From a bacterium (GTDB taxonomy: Bacteria > Actinomycetota > Thermoleophilia > Solirubrobacterales > 70-9), in assembly GCA_002919115.1 (NCBI GenBank), contig PKER01000220.1, positions 1 through 6,013 of the forward strand: a stretch of DNA of 6,013 nt, read 5' to 3'. Below the pieces are notes generated by a model, which worked only from the letters and a program-made list of their open reading frames with translations, had not been told where the DNA came from and did not search any database. Numbering within the stretch: the stretch's first letter is position 1; each line of letters opens with the position of its first letter. Positions 1-5,363 of the stretch are shown one piece after another. The position numbers and the translations under genes were made by a program.

Positions 1-220
1 TCACCGCCCCCCCCGCCCCGCCCTCCCCGGCCGCGGCCCCGCCCTCGCCCACGCTGGCGCCGTCCGCCAGCGGCTCGACATCCACGCCGGCCTGCGGTGC
101 GGCGCCGCCACGCGCTTCCGCCACCTCCGGCCCCGGTCCCGGCCTTGGCCCAGCCGCCGGCTGGAGGGCACACGACCACACCGCCAGGGACAGCACCAAC
201 GCTGCGCTTCGTTGCTTCAT
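1..220 (-). CDS. Probable exported protein, N-terminal fragment (runs off left edge)
   Basis: This frame starts at ATG 220-218 and stays open for 73 codons to the left edge; an in-frame TAG at 244-242 closes it upstream. The N-terminus reads as a signal peptide: basic MKQR, a hydrophobic stretch (about residues 6-16), then a cysteine in AVWSC at residue 17, followed by ALQPAAG. Cys17 makes a lipoprotein possible, but Trp at -2 is not a normal lipobox residue, so cleavage by signal peptidase I is an alternative. Residues 21-73 are a low-complexity linker rich in Gly, Ala and Pro, with acidic patches, as often found between an export signal and a folded domain. No domain is visible and no function can be assigned. 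No good ribosome binding site precedes the ATG. It lies 185 bp downstream of the GMC gene, colinear with it but probably a separate transcript. An 8-G run near the edge (plus-strand C run at 7-14) could hide a frameshift. Confidence 0.6.
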   Translation of the reverse strand, partial: MKQRSAALVLSLAVWSCALQPAAGPRPGPGPEVAEARGGAAPQAGVDVEPLADGASVGEGGAAAGEGGAGGAV

Positions 221-265
221 CAGGGGGTTCCCGCGAGAGAACTACAGGACTGGAGCGCCTTCGCC

Positions 266-271
266 CCTATA
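266..271 (-). promoter_or_regulatory. Possible -10 box for the left-edge gene
   Basis: The minus strand reads TATAGG here, the most AT-rich hexamer in a GC-rich gap and 46 bases before the ATG at 220. The expected -35 position reads CCGAAG, a poor match to TTGACA, so any promoter here may need an activator. The paired palindromes at 318-355 would lie roughly 60-100 bp upstream of the start point, a location compatible with activator binding. This is inference from position and base composition only. Confidence 0.25.
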
Positions 272-291
272 ACGCGCACAGGGCCGGGCTT

Positions 292-305
292 CGGACGACG
301 GTCCG
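292..305. repeat. Short perfect inverted repeat
   Basis: CGGAC, a four-base GACG loop, and GTCCG form a perfect 5-bp-arm hairpin in the gap between the GMC gene and the left-edge gene. It has no following T-run on either strand. It could be a protein-binding site or a small leader hairpin, or chance in this composition. Confidence 0.3.
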
Positions 306-317
306 GGAGGGAAAGAG

Positions 318-355
318 CCGGGCGCCACAACGCCAGCACCGGGCGTCACAACGCC
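318..355. repeat. Tandem 17-bp palindromic units, 21-bp period (operator-like)
   Basis: Two units match at 16 of 17 positions: CCGGGCGCCACAACGCC at 318-334 and CCGGGCGTCACAACGCC at 339-355. Each contains a dyad: GGCG-N6-CGCC at 321-334, and the perfect GGCGT-N4-ACGCC at 342-355. The dyad centres are 21 bp apart, two turns of the helix, so two bound dimers would sit on the same face of the DNA. They lie about 100-135 bp upstream of the left-edge gene's ATG and 50-90 bp past the GMC stop codon, in non-coding sequence. This geometry is typical of regulator binding sites; I cannot name the regulator. Confidence 0.5.
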
Positions 356-378
356 CACGAGTACCGACGCGCGCGCAC

Positions 379-405
379 GCGCAGGCGTACTGCCTACACC
401 TGCGC
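379..405 (-). terminator. Stem-loop abutting the GMC stop codon, possible terminator
   Basis: GCGCAGG (379-385) and CCTGCGC (399-405) are perfect 7-bp arms around a 13-base loop. They begin immediately after the GMC gene's TAG stop (408-406) on the minus strand. No U-tract follows (the next bases are GTGCGCGC), so this is not a classical intrinsic terminator. It could be a T-less terminator of the kind found in high-GC genomes, or a 3'-end stabilising hairpin. Confidence 0.4.
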
Positions 406-1950
406 CTAAGCCCCCGCCCTCCCCTCCCGCTCGTGCAGGCCGGCCGCGATCCACCGCGCCACGCCCATGATCGTCAGCGACGGGTCCTTCGACACCGACG
501 TGGGCACGGCTGCGCCGTCCGCCACGTACAGCCCTTTCACCCGGTGCGCCTCACCCGTCGGCCCGGCAAACGAGCGTGACGGGTCCGCACCCAGCGGCGC
601 GGTCCCCAGGAAGTGGCTGCCCGCGCAGACTTGCGCACCCGGCTGGACGGATCGGAGCGTGATACGCGTCTCGACCTCGCTGGGGTCCCTCACCACCGTG
701 CCGTAGACGTCCGGGATCCAGACCTCCCGCGCACCGGCGGCCAGGAAGATCCGCGTCGCGTTGCGCAGGAAGTCCACCGCCTTGTGCTGGTCAACGCCTC
801 GCACCCGGAACCGGACCTTGCGCACCCCCCCGTCGAGGTAGATGCGGCCGGGGTTCTCCTCGTCGATCACGGACATGAGCGAGCCGAGCCGGCGGTAGCG
901 GCGCATCCGCTCCGCGTGGGCCGCGCCGACCTCCGGCAGCAACGCCGCCGTCAGCCCCGGCGGCTGGTGGCTGCACAGCATGGTGTAGCCGCCCCCGGCG
1001 TACTCGCCCGACCGGGTCCGTCGGACCTCCCGGAATTCGTCCACCTCGTACGCGCACGGGATGCCCGTGACGTTGTCGATCTCCCGGCCGAAGTCCGCGA
1101 AGACGAAGTAGTGCGGGTTGACGTAGAAGCGCTGGCCGACGACGCCGTCGTCGAACCCGTTGCGGAGCAGCAGCTCCGCCGTGCCGATCGCGCCGCCGGC
1201 GAGCACGACGATCGGCGCCCGGACGCGGATGCGCGAGTGCGGTTGGTCCGTGTCCCGGTCGAGGAGCGAGCCCTCGACGCCGACGGCCCGGCCGTTCTCG
1301 ATCAGGATCCGCTCGACCCGCGCGTCGCTGTAAATGCGCCCGCCGGACTTCGAGACCCGGGGGATGGTGGTGATGAGCTGCGAGCTCTTGCGGTTGTACG
1401 CGCAGCCGAACGCGGTCCAGCCGCAGCCGATGCAGTCCACCCGCGCGGTGGGCACCGCACCGCCCCGGAAGCCGAGCGCCTCGCAACCCTGCCGGACCAG
1501 GCGGTTGTTCTCGTTGAAGAGCCGCTCCTCGCAGATGTGGATGCCCAGCTCCCGCTCGATCGCCTCCCAGTGCGGGTCCAGCTCCGCAGGCGTCATCCAC
1601 TCGAGGCCGTACTCGGTGCGCCAGCGCTCGAGCCGGTCCGGCGGCGCGCGGAACGAGTCGCCCCAGTAGTGGACGGTGCAGCCGCCCACGGCCTCGGCAT
1701 AGGCGAGGAACACGGAGTTGTCGTCGCTCGCGTCCAGGCCGCGCCGGCCGTTGAACGCGGCCATGGCCTCCTCTTCCCGCTGGGAGAAGTCCTCCGCGCG
1801 GAAGAAGCCGCCCTTCTCCAGCATGACCACGTCCCAGCCGCGATCGGCCAGGTAGGCGGCAAGGGTGCCGCCCCCCGCGCCGGTCCCGACCACGACCACG
1901 TCCGCGCGGTCCTCCACATCGCCGCGGTGGTTCGTGCCCTGGATGATCAT
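406..1950 (-). CDS. GMC-family FAD-dependent oxidoreductase
   Basis: This 514-residue flavoprotein should oxidise an alcohol, sugar or similar CH-OH substrate with bound FAD. The FAD-binding Rossmann motif is near the N-terminus (VVVVGTGAGGG, G22/G24/G27), with E45 in VVMLEKGG as the likely ribose ligand. GGCTVHYWGDSFR (residues 89-101) and VVLAGGAIGTAELLLRNG (248-265) match conserved GMC segments. A cysteine group lies at C173, C176 and C183. The C-terminal GMC_oxred_C-like part has H446 in GSHFLGTAPLGADP and the closing LYVADGAAVPTSVSKDPSLTIMGVA. Where the family usually has NP in PTSxxxNP, this protein has D489-P490. There is no signal peptide. ATG at 1950 is chosen over an upstream in-frame start because it gives the ATGA overlap with the subunit gene's stop and has GAGG four bases upstream. 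Translational coupling and joint Tat export with that subunit are likely. The substrate is unknown; gluconate/sugar dehydrogenase-like and long-chain alcohol oxidase-like roles both remain open. Confidence 0.93.
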   Translation of the reverse strand: MIIQGTNHRGDVEDRADVVVVGTGAGGGTLAAYLADRGWDVVMLEKGGFFRAEDFSQREEEAMAAFNGRRGLDASDDNSVFLAYAEAVGGCTVHYWGDSFRAPPDRLERWRTEYGLEWMTPAELDPHWEAIERELGIHICEERLFNENNRLVRQGCEALGFRGGAVPTARVDCIGCGWTAFGCAYNRKSSQLITTIPRVSKSGGRIYSDARVERILIENGRAVGVEGSLLDRDTDQPHSRIRVRAPIVVLAGGAIGTAELLLRNGFDDGVVGQRFYVNPHYFVFADFGREIDNVTGIPCAYEVDEFREVRRTRSGEYAGGGYTMLCSHQPPGLTAALLPEVGAAHAERMRRYRRLGSLMSVIDEENPGRIYLDGGVRKVRFRVRGVDQHKAVDFLRNATRIFLAAGAREVWIPDVYGTVVRDPSEVETRITLRSVQPGAQVCAGSHFLGTAPLGADPSRSFAGPTGEAHRVKGLYVADGAAVPTSVSKDPSLTIMGVARWIAAGLHEREGRAGA

Positions 1951-2543
1951 CGCACCTCGCCGAAGTCGACCGGGTACGGCGGGATCGGCACGCCCCGCTC
2001 CGGCCACGTCCCCTCGAAGCCCGTGAGCGGCCGCGTCACGTCCTGGCTGTACGAAAAGAAGTAGACGAACGCCCGCACGGCGTGGAACGCCGCGCGGCGC
2101 AGCGCGAAGCGACTCCGGGCCCAGGTGAGGAGGTAGGCCTGCCGCGCCTCGAGGTCCAGGGCGGTGAAGCGCCGGAGCCGGCCGCCCAGAACGGTGAGGT
2201 GCTCCAGCAGCGAGAGGACGGTCTTCATGTCCGCCCGGATCGGGTCCCCGACGGCGGCGAGGTTAGCGTCGATCGCGGCGGCGACGCTGGCCGGCTCCAC
2301 CGGCGTGCCGACCAGCAGCGCCTCGGCCGCCGCCCGCGCCACCGCGTACTCCTTGGGCGTCAACGCCCGGAGCTCCACCCGGTCCGCCTCGGCTTGCGGG
2401 TACTCCGCCGCACAGCCGGCGGGGAGCAGTGACGCCACGGCCGCGGCCGTCGCCCCACCCGCAGTGGCGCGCAGGAAGCCGCGGCGATCCAGTGTCGGGG
2501 GGATTCGGGCCGGCCCGGCGCCGGACTCGTGGCTCGGTTCCAT
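1947..2543 (-). CDS. Tat-exported gluconate 2-dehydrogenase subunit 3-like protein
   Basis: This 198-residue protein is the probable partner of the GMC flavoprotein. From the ATG, residues 19-44 hold a twin-arginine signal: DRRGFLRATAGG, then a hydrophobic Ala/Leu stretch ending LLPAGCAAEYP. Cys44 suggests a lipid anchor, but Pro at -3 is a poor lipobox; ordinary cleavage near GCA-AE is possible. The mature part is small and helical, with LTPKEYAVARAAAEALL near its start and FTALDLEARQAYLLTWARS, RRAAFHAVRAFVYFFSYS and an aromatic/Pro tail. This pattern fits the gluconate 2-dehydrogenase subunit 3 family, small proteins encoded beside GMC large subunits that help export or assemble them. The family call is from memory of its pattern. 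The stop overlaps the GMC start by 4 bases. GTG at 2552 would add three residues; neither start has a convincing ribosome binding site, and the predicted transcript start near 2564 leaves a leader of only about 20 bases. Confidence 0.82.
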   Translation of the reverse strand: MEPSHESGAGPARIPPTLDRRGFLRATAGGATAAAVASLLPAGCAAEYPQAEADRVELRALTPKEYAVARAAAEALLVGTPVEPASVAAAIDANLAAVGDPIRADMKTVLSLLEHLTVLGGRLRRFTALDLEARQAYLLTWARSRFALRRAAFHAVRAFVYFFSYSQDVTRPLTGFEGTWPERGVPIPPYPVDFGEVR

Positions 2544-2570
2544 CGAGGTCACGTCTTGGAGACGGGTGCT

Positions 2571-2599
2571 AAACTAGGCGCCGCCATTCGGTTGGACAA
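2571..2599 (-). promoter_or_regulatory. Promoter candidate for the subunit 3-GMC operon
   Basis: On the minus strand TTGTCC (2599-2594) is followed by a 17-bp spacer and TAGTTT (2576-2571). The -35 matches TTGACA at 4 of 6 positions; the -10 matches TATAAT at 3 of 6, including the key TA...T. Spacing is ideal for the housekeeping sigma factor. The start point would fall near 2564, giving a very short leader. Support comes from the identical architecture of the divergent plus-strand candidate. Confidence 0.45.
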
Positions 2600-2619
2600 G
2601 GTGGGCGGGATTCTTGTCC
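2594..2619. repeat. Inverted repeat formed by the two divergent -35 boxes
   Basis: GGACAAG (2594-2600) and CTTGTCC (2613-2619) are perfect 7-bp arms separated by 12 bp, with centres 19 bp apart, in the middle of the divergent intergenic region. Each arm contains the -35 candidate of one operon. The symmetry may simply reflect two copies of a preferred -35 sequence, or the arms may also be an operator that controls both directions at once. Confidence 0.45.
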
Positions 2620-2642
2620 GGGCCCCCCGTTCATCGTAGCTT
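2614..2642 (+). promoter_or_regulatory. Promoter candidate for the dehydrogenase-PLP enzyme operon
   Basis: TTGTCC (2614-2619), a 17-bp spacer and TAGCTT (2637-2642) repeat the design of the minus-strand promoter, with the same -35 hexamer, the same spacer length and a -10 differing by one base. Transcription would start near 2649, leaving a leader of about 88 bases before the TTG start at 2737. This leader contains a 15-bp palindrome. Confidence 0.45.
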
Positions 2643-2687
2643 CTTTGCCGACCCTTTCCTCGCTCTCGACCCGGCGCCGCTGCCTGG

Positions 2688-2702
2688 AACGCGCGGCGCG
2701 TT
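2688..2702. repeat. 15-bp palindrome in the dehydrogenase leader
   Basis: AACGCGC, a central G and GCGCGTT form perfect 7-bp arms. The flanks extend the symmetry loosely (GG before, TCC after, with one extra T). A second small dyad, TTCCCGGAA, follows at 2702-2710, and GGAACG occurs at both 2686 and 2707, 21 bp apart. The element lies between the predicted transcript start and the ribosome binding site, so it could be a repressor site or an RNA hairpin. CpG-rich composition raises the chance of coincidence. Confidence 0.35.
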
Positions 2703-2721
2703 TCCCGGAACGTCTCGGACA

Positions 2722-2728
2722 GGGGGAG
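2722..2728 (+). promoter_or_regulatory. Ribosome binding site that decides a TTG start
   Basis: GGGGGAG sits eight bases before TTG 2737-2739. It is the best Shine-Dalgarno-like sequence near the beginning of this reading frame. It picks out the internal TTG, whose product begins MRAIRFHY as expected for this dehydrogenase group, rather than the upstream TTG at 2614. That upstream start falls inside the promoter candidate and would add 41 residues with no family features. Confidence 0.65.
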
Positions 2729-2736
2729 AACGCGCG

Positions 2737-3987
2737 TTGCGCGCGATCCGGTTCCATTATCGTCCTGCTCGCTATCTGTGGACGCGCTGGGTTGCCAAGC
2801 GGCGGCCGGCCCTGGCGCTCGGTCCGCTGGGCTGCATCTCGCTGGATGACGTGGAGCCCCCGGCACTGCCCGGCCCCGACTGGGTCCGGGTCGAGACCAC
2901 GCTCAGCGGGATCTGTGGCAGCGACCTCGCCGCGGTCACGGCGCACGACTCGTTCACGCTCGAGCCCTTCGGCGCCTACCCGTTCACGTTCGGCCACGAG
3001 AACGTGGGCCGGATCGTGGAGACGGGCCCCGAGGCCGCCAGAGCGGGCTGGAGCGTGGGCGAGCGCGTCGTCGTCAACCCCATGCTCGCCTGCGCGCAGC
3101 GCGGGCTCGAGCCGCCCTGCGCGGCGTGCGCCCGCGGCGAGTACGGGCTCTGCCGCCGCACCACCGACGGGATCACGGGCAACGGCCCGATGATCGGCTA
3201 CTGCCCGGCCGTCGGCGGCGGGTGGTCTCGCTGGTTCGTTGCCCACGTGAGCCAGCTCCACCGCCCGGGCGACCTCCCGGACGAGGTCGCCGTCCTGACC
3301 GACCCGTTCGCTTCGGCGCTGCGCGGCGTGCTCCTGCACCCGCCCGCGCGCGCCGGAGAGACGCCGGACGGCGGAGAGGATGACGTCGTCCTCGTCATCG
3401 GCGCGGGCAGCATCGGCGCCCTGACCGTCAAGGCCCTGCGCCTGACCGGCTGGACCGGGACCATCGCCGTGCTGGGCCGCTACCGCTTCCAGCTCGAGCT
3501 GGCCGAGCGTGCAGGCGCCGACCTGGTCTTCGGCAGCCGCAAGGAGGCCTACGACTGGGCCGCCTCACTGCCCGGCGCCCGCGCCTTCAAGCCGACACTG
3601 GCGCCCCGCTTCGTCGAGGGCGGCCCCTCGCTGGTCTACGACACCGTCGGCTCGGCCGGCTCGATCAGCGACGCCCTCGCCCTCACCCGCGAGGGCGGCC
3701 GCATCGTCCTGGTCGGCGCCGCGGCGCGCCTCTCCGCAGACTGGACCCGCGTCTGGTACCGCCAGCTCTCGGTCGCCGGCGTCTTCGCCTACGGGCTCGT
3801 CCCCTACGACGGCCGCCGTCGCGACATTTACGATGTCTCGCTGGAGCTCATGCAGCGGGACGGCTTTGCCGAACTCGGAATGCTGACTCACGTCTTCGAT
3901 CTGGAGGACTACCGTGCGGGACTCTCAGCCGCCCTCGACAAAGACGGCCACCGCTCCATCAAGGTCGCCTTCAAGCCGGGTGACTGA
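2737..3987 (+). CDS. Zinc-dependent medium-chain alcohol/polyol dehydrogenase
   Basis: This 416-residue cytoplasmic MDR enzyme should interconvert a secondary alcohol and a ketone (or an alcohol and an aldehyde) using NAD(P). Catalytic zinc ligands are C60 in SGICGSD and H87-E88 in FGHENVG; D189 in LTDPFASALRG stands where many relatives have Glu. Structural zinc would be held by C119, C128, C131 and C139, with a widened first gap (C-X8-C-X2-C-X7-C, with RGLEPPC). The coenzyme-binding Rossmann fold begins at about residue 217 with VVLVIGAGSIGALTVKALR. Family members are usually nearer 340-380 residues; the extra length lies partly in the N-terminal RYLWTRWVAKRRPALALGPLG segment and partly in a linker near 204-215. 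The TTG start is set by a strong ribosome binding site. It is the first gene of an operon whose second gene overlaps its 3' end. A threonine-dehydrogenase-like or amino-ketone-reducing role is suggested only by that neighbour; the substrate is unknown. Confidence 0.9.
   Translation: MRAIRFHYRPARYLWTRWVAKRRPALALGPLGCISLDDVEPPALPGPDWVRVETTLSGICGSDLAAVTAHDSFTLEPFGAYPFTFGHENVGRIVETGPEAARAGWSVGERVVVNPMLACAQRGLEPPCAACARGEYGLCRRTTDGITGNGPMIGYCPAVGGGWSRWFVAHVSQLHRPGDLPDEVAVLTDPFASALRGVLLHPPARAGETPDGGEDDVVLVIGAGSIGALTVKALRLTGWTGTIAVLGRYRFQLELAERAGADLVFGSRKEAYDWAASLPGARAFKPTLAPRFVEGGPSLVYDTVGSAGSISDALALTREGGRIVLVGAAARLSADWTRVWYRQLSVAGVFAYGLVPYDGRRRDIYDVSLELMQRDGFAELGMLTHVFDLEDYRAGLSAALDKDGHRSIKVAFKPGD
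3903..3907 (+). promoter_or_regulatory. Internal GGAGG that could drive an alternative PLP-enzyme start
   Basis: GGAGG lies six bases before GTG 3914, which is in frame with the PLP enzyme and would extend it by 22 residues (MRDSQPPSTKTA...), overlapping the dehydrogenase by 74 bases. The same bases encode Leu-Glu-Asp-Tyr near the dehydrogenase C-terminus, so the match may be accidental. The added residues are Ser/Pro/Thr-rich and look unlike a conserved domain. Confidence 0.35.
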
Positions 3988-5299
3988 CGCGCTCGCCGAC
4001 TACACCCGCGATCCGTTCCACGGCTTTTTCGAGGGCCGCAACGGCGACCGGCTCATCGAGCCGGGATCGCTGCTCGACACGCCGAACGTCCGGCGCTGGT
4101 TCGACACGTTCCGCGCGGGGCTGCCCCAGTCGCTCTACACCTACCAGCTCCCGCTCGAGCGCCGCTCCGGGCCGGAGTCCGCCGTGCTCGGATCGCCGCT
4201 CGTCATGTTCTCGTCGTACAGCTATCTCGGCCTCATCGGCCATCCCCGGCTCGAGGCCGCCGTGCGCGAGGCCGTCGCACGCTACGGCACGTCCACCGGC
4301 GGCGTACGCCTGCTGACGGGTACGCTCGCGCTGCACCTCGAGCTGGAGCAGGAGCTCGCACGTTTCCTCGGCCAAGAGGCCGCCGCCACGTTCGGCTCCG
4401 GCTACGACGCGAACATCGCCGCCATCACCTCGCTCTTCGGCCCCGGCGACGTCGCCATCCTCGACCAGTACGCGCACCAGAGCATCCACGACGGCGTGCG
4501 CATGGCCGGCTGCGAGGTGCGTCGCTTCAAGCACAACGACATGGACGACCTCGAGCGGCGGCTCCGCCAGGCGCGCAACCGTGGCGCCACGCGGATCCTC
4601 ATCGCCGTGGACGCCGTCTTCAGCATGGACGGCGATCAGGCGCCGCTCGCGGATCTGCTCGAACTCAAGCGCCGCTACGGGGCGTTCCTGCTCGTGGACG
4701 AGGCCCACTCCATCGGCGCCATCGGCGCGACGGGACGCGGCATCTGCGAGGAGCAAGGCATCGAGCCCTCGGAGATCGACATCGTCACCGGCTCACTGTC
4801 CAAGGCCATCCCGTCCTCGGGCGGCTTCGTGGCCGGGTCCCAGGCGCTCAAGATCTACCTCCAGCACGGCTCGGCGCCCTACATGTTCTCCGCCGCGATG
4901 ACGCCGGCCAACGCTGCCGCCGTGCTCGAGGCGCTGCGCATCATCCAAGAGGAGCCGGAGCACCTGGAACGGCTGCGCGAAAACACGCAGCGCCTCAAGG
5001 AAGGGCTCACCCGTCTCGGCTTCGACATCGGCGCGTCCACGACGCCCATCGTCCCGCTCATCCTGGGCGACGAGTGGCGGGCGTACCGCTGGGCGCGGCA
5101 GCTCATCGACGAAGGCATCTTCGTTTCCGCCGTGACGTACCCCGCCGTCTCGCCCGGGCAGGCGCGGCTCCGCCTGTGCGCCACCGCGGCGCACCGGCCC
5201 GAGCACTTCGAGAAGCTGTTCGACGCGCTGGCGGAGTGCGCACGGCGGGAGGAATGCGAACAGACGGTCGGACAGGCGGGGGCGCGCCGGAACGGGTGA
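3980..5299 (+). CDS. Alpha-oxoamine synthase-family PLP enzyme (KBL/BioF/SPT-like)
   Basis: This 439-residue fold-type I PLP enzyme belongs to the group that condenses an acyl-CoA or acyl-ACP with a small amino acid: 2-amino-3-ketobutyrate CoA ligase, BioF, 5-aminolevulinate synthase and serine palmitoyltransferase. Visible landmarks are FSSYSYLGL (77-85), YGTSTGGVRLLTGTLALH (102-119), H166 in AHQSIHDGVRMAG (ring-stacking His), D240 and H243 in VDEAHSIGAIGATGRG, the PLP lysine K275 in TGSLSKAIPSSGGF, and R398 in QARLRLCATAAH, matching the substrate-carboxylate Arg. The first 70 or so residues, including DPFHGFFEGR, precede the catalytic core and give more N-terminal sequence than BioF or KBL, as in serine palmitoyltransferase-like members. 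The GTG at 3980 overlaps the dehydrogenase stop by 8 bases but lacks a clear ribosome binding site. GTG 3914, with GGAGG upstream, is the main alternative. Close coupling to a dehydrogenase suggests that the two act in sequence. I cannot tell which acyl donor or amino acid is used. Confidence 0.88.
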   Translation: MTDALADYTRDPFHGFFEGRNGDRLIEPGSLLDTPNVRRWFDTFRAGLPQSLYTYQLPLERRSGPESAVLGSPLVMFSSYSYLGLIGHPRLEAAVREAVARYGTSTGGVRLLTGTLALHLELEQELARFLGQEAAATFGSGYDANIAAITSLFGPGDVAILDQYAHQSIHDGVRMAGCEVRRFKHNDMDDLERRLRQARNRGATRILIAVDAVFSMDGDQAPLADLLELKRRYGAFLLVDEAHSIGAIGATGRGICEEQGIEPSEIDIVTGSLSKAIPSSGGFVAGSQALKIYLQHGSAPYMFSAAMTPANAAAVLEALRIIQEEPEHLERLRENTQRLKEGLTRLGFDIGASTTPIVPLILGDEWRAYRWARQLIDEGIFVSAVTYPAVSPGQARLRLCATAAHRPEHFEKLFDALAECARREECEQTVGQAGARRNG

Positions 5300-5321
5300 G
5301 CCCCCACCTTCGGACCGATGC

Positions 5322-5363
5322 GGGTGCAGGCGTTGGAGCCGCCACGGCACGGCACCTGCACCC
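5322..5363 (+). terminator. Stem-loop after the PLP-enzyme gene, possible terminator
   Basis: GGGTGCAGG (5322-5330) and CCTGCACCC (5355-5363) are perfect 9-bp arms around a 24-base loop, starting 22 bases after the TGA stop. An overlapping alternative stem pairs GCGGGTG (5320-5326) with CACCCGC (5364-5370). No T-run follows. It probably marks the 3' end of the operon. A regulatory hairpin in the TPR gene's leader, about 80 bases before its ATG, is also possible. Confidence 0.5.

Noticed and set aside
369..382. Alternating GC/CA tract near the GMC 3' end, considered as Z-DNA or a microsatellite
   Set aside because: It is too short and too ordinary in this base composition to call a functional element.
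97..579. Plus-strand 160-codon frame covering the left intergenic region
   Set aside because: The product is Arg/Pro-rich low complexity, it overlaps two minus-strand genes antisense, and it has no ribosome binding site or domain.
1951..2007. Upstream 19-residue extension of the GMC protein
   Set aside because: It would overlap the subunit gene by 61 bases, whereas ATG 1950 gives the classic ATGA overlap with a ribosome binding site, and the FAD motif sits at a normal distance from it.
613..2064. Long plus-strand open frame (483 codons) opposite the GMC gene
   Set aside because: It mirrors the GMC gene, which has clear family motifs. Its translation is Arg/Ala/Val/Pro-rich with no recognisable domain, the usual antisense shadow at this GC content.
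2614..2736. Upstream 41-residue extension of the dehydrogenase from TTG 2614
   Set aside because: The start codon lies in the -35 box candidate, the added residues lack family similarity, and a strong ribosome binding site precedes TTG 2737.
2569..3339. Minus-strand 256-codon frame across the divergent region and the dehydrogenase
   Set aside because: It runs antisense to the zinc-binding motifs and through both promoter candidates; its composition is Arg/Ala/Glu-rich shadow sequence.
3980..5299. Naming the PLP enzyme bioF, kbl or spt
   Set aside because: The shared fold motifs do not separate these activities, and no biotin, threonine or sphingolipid marker gene is visible in the window.
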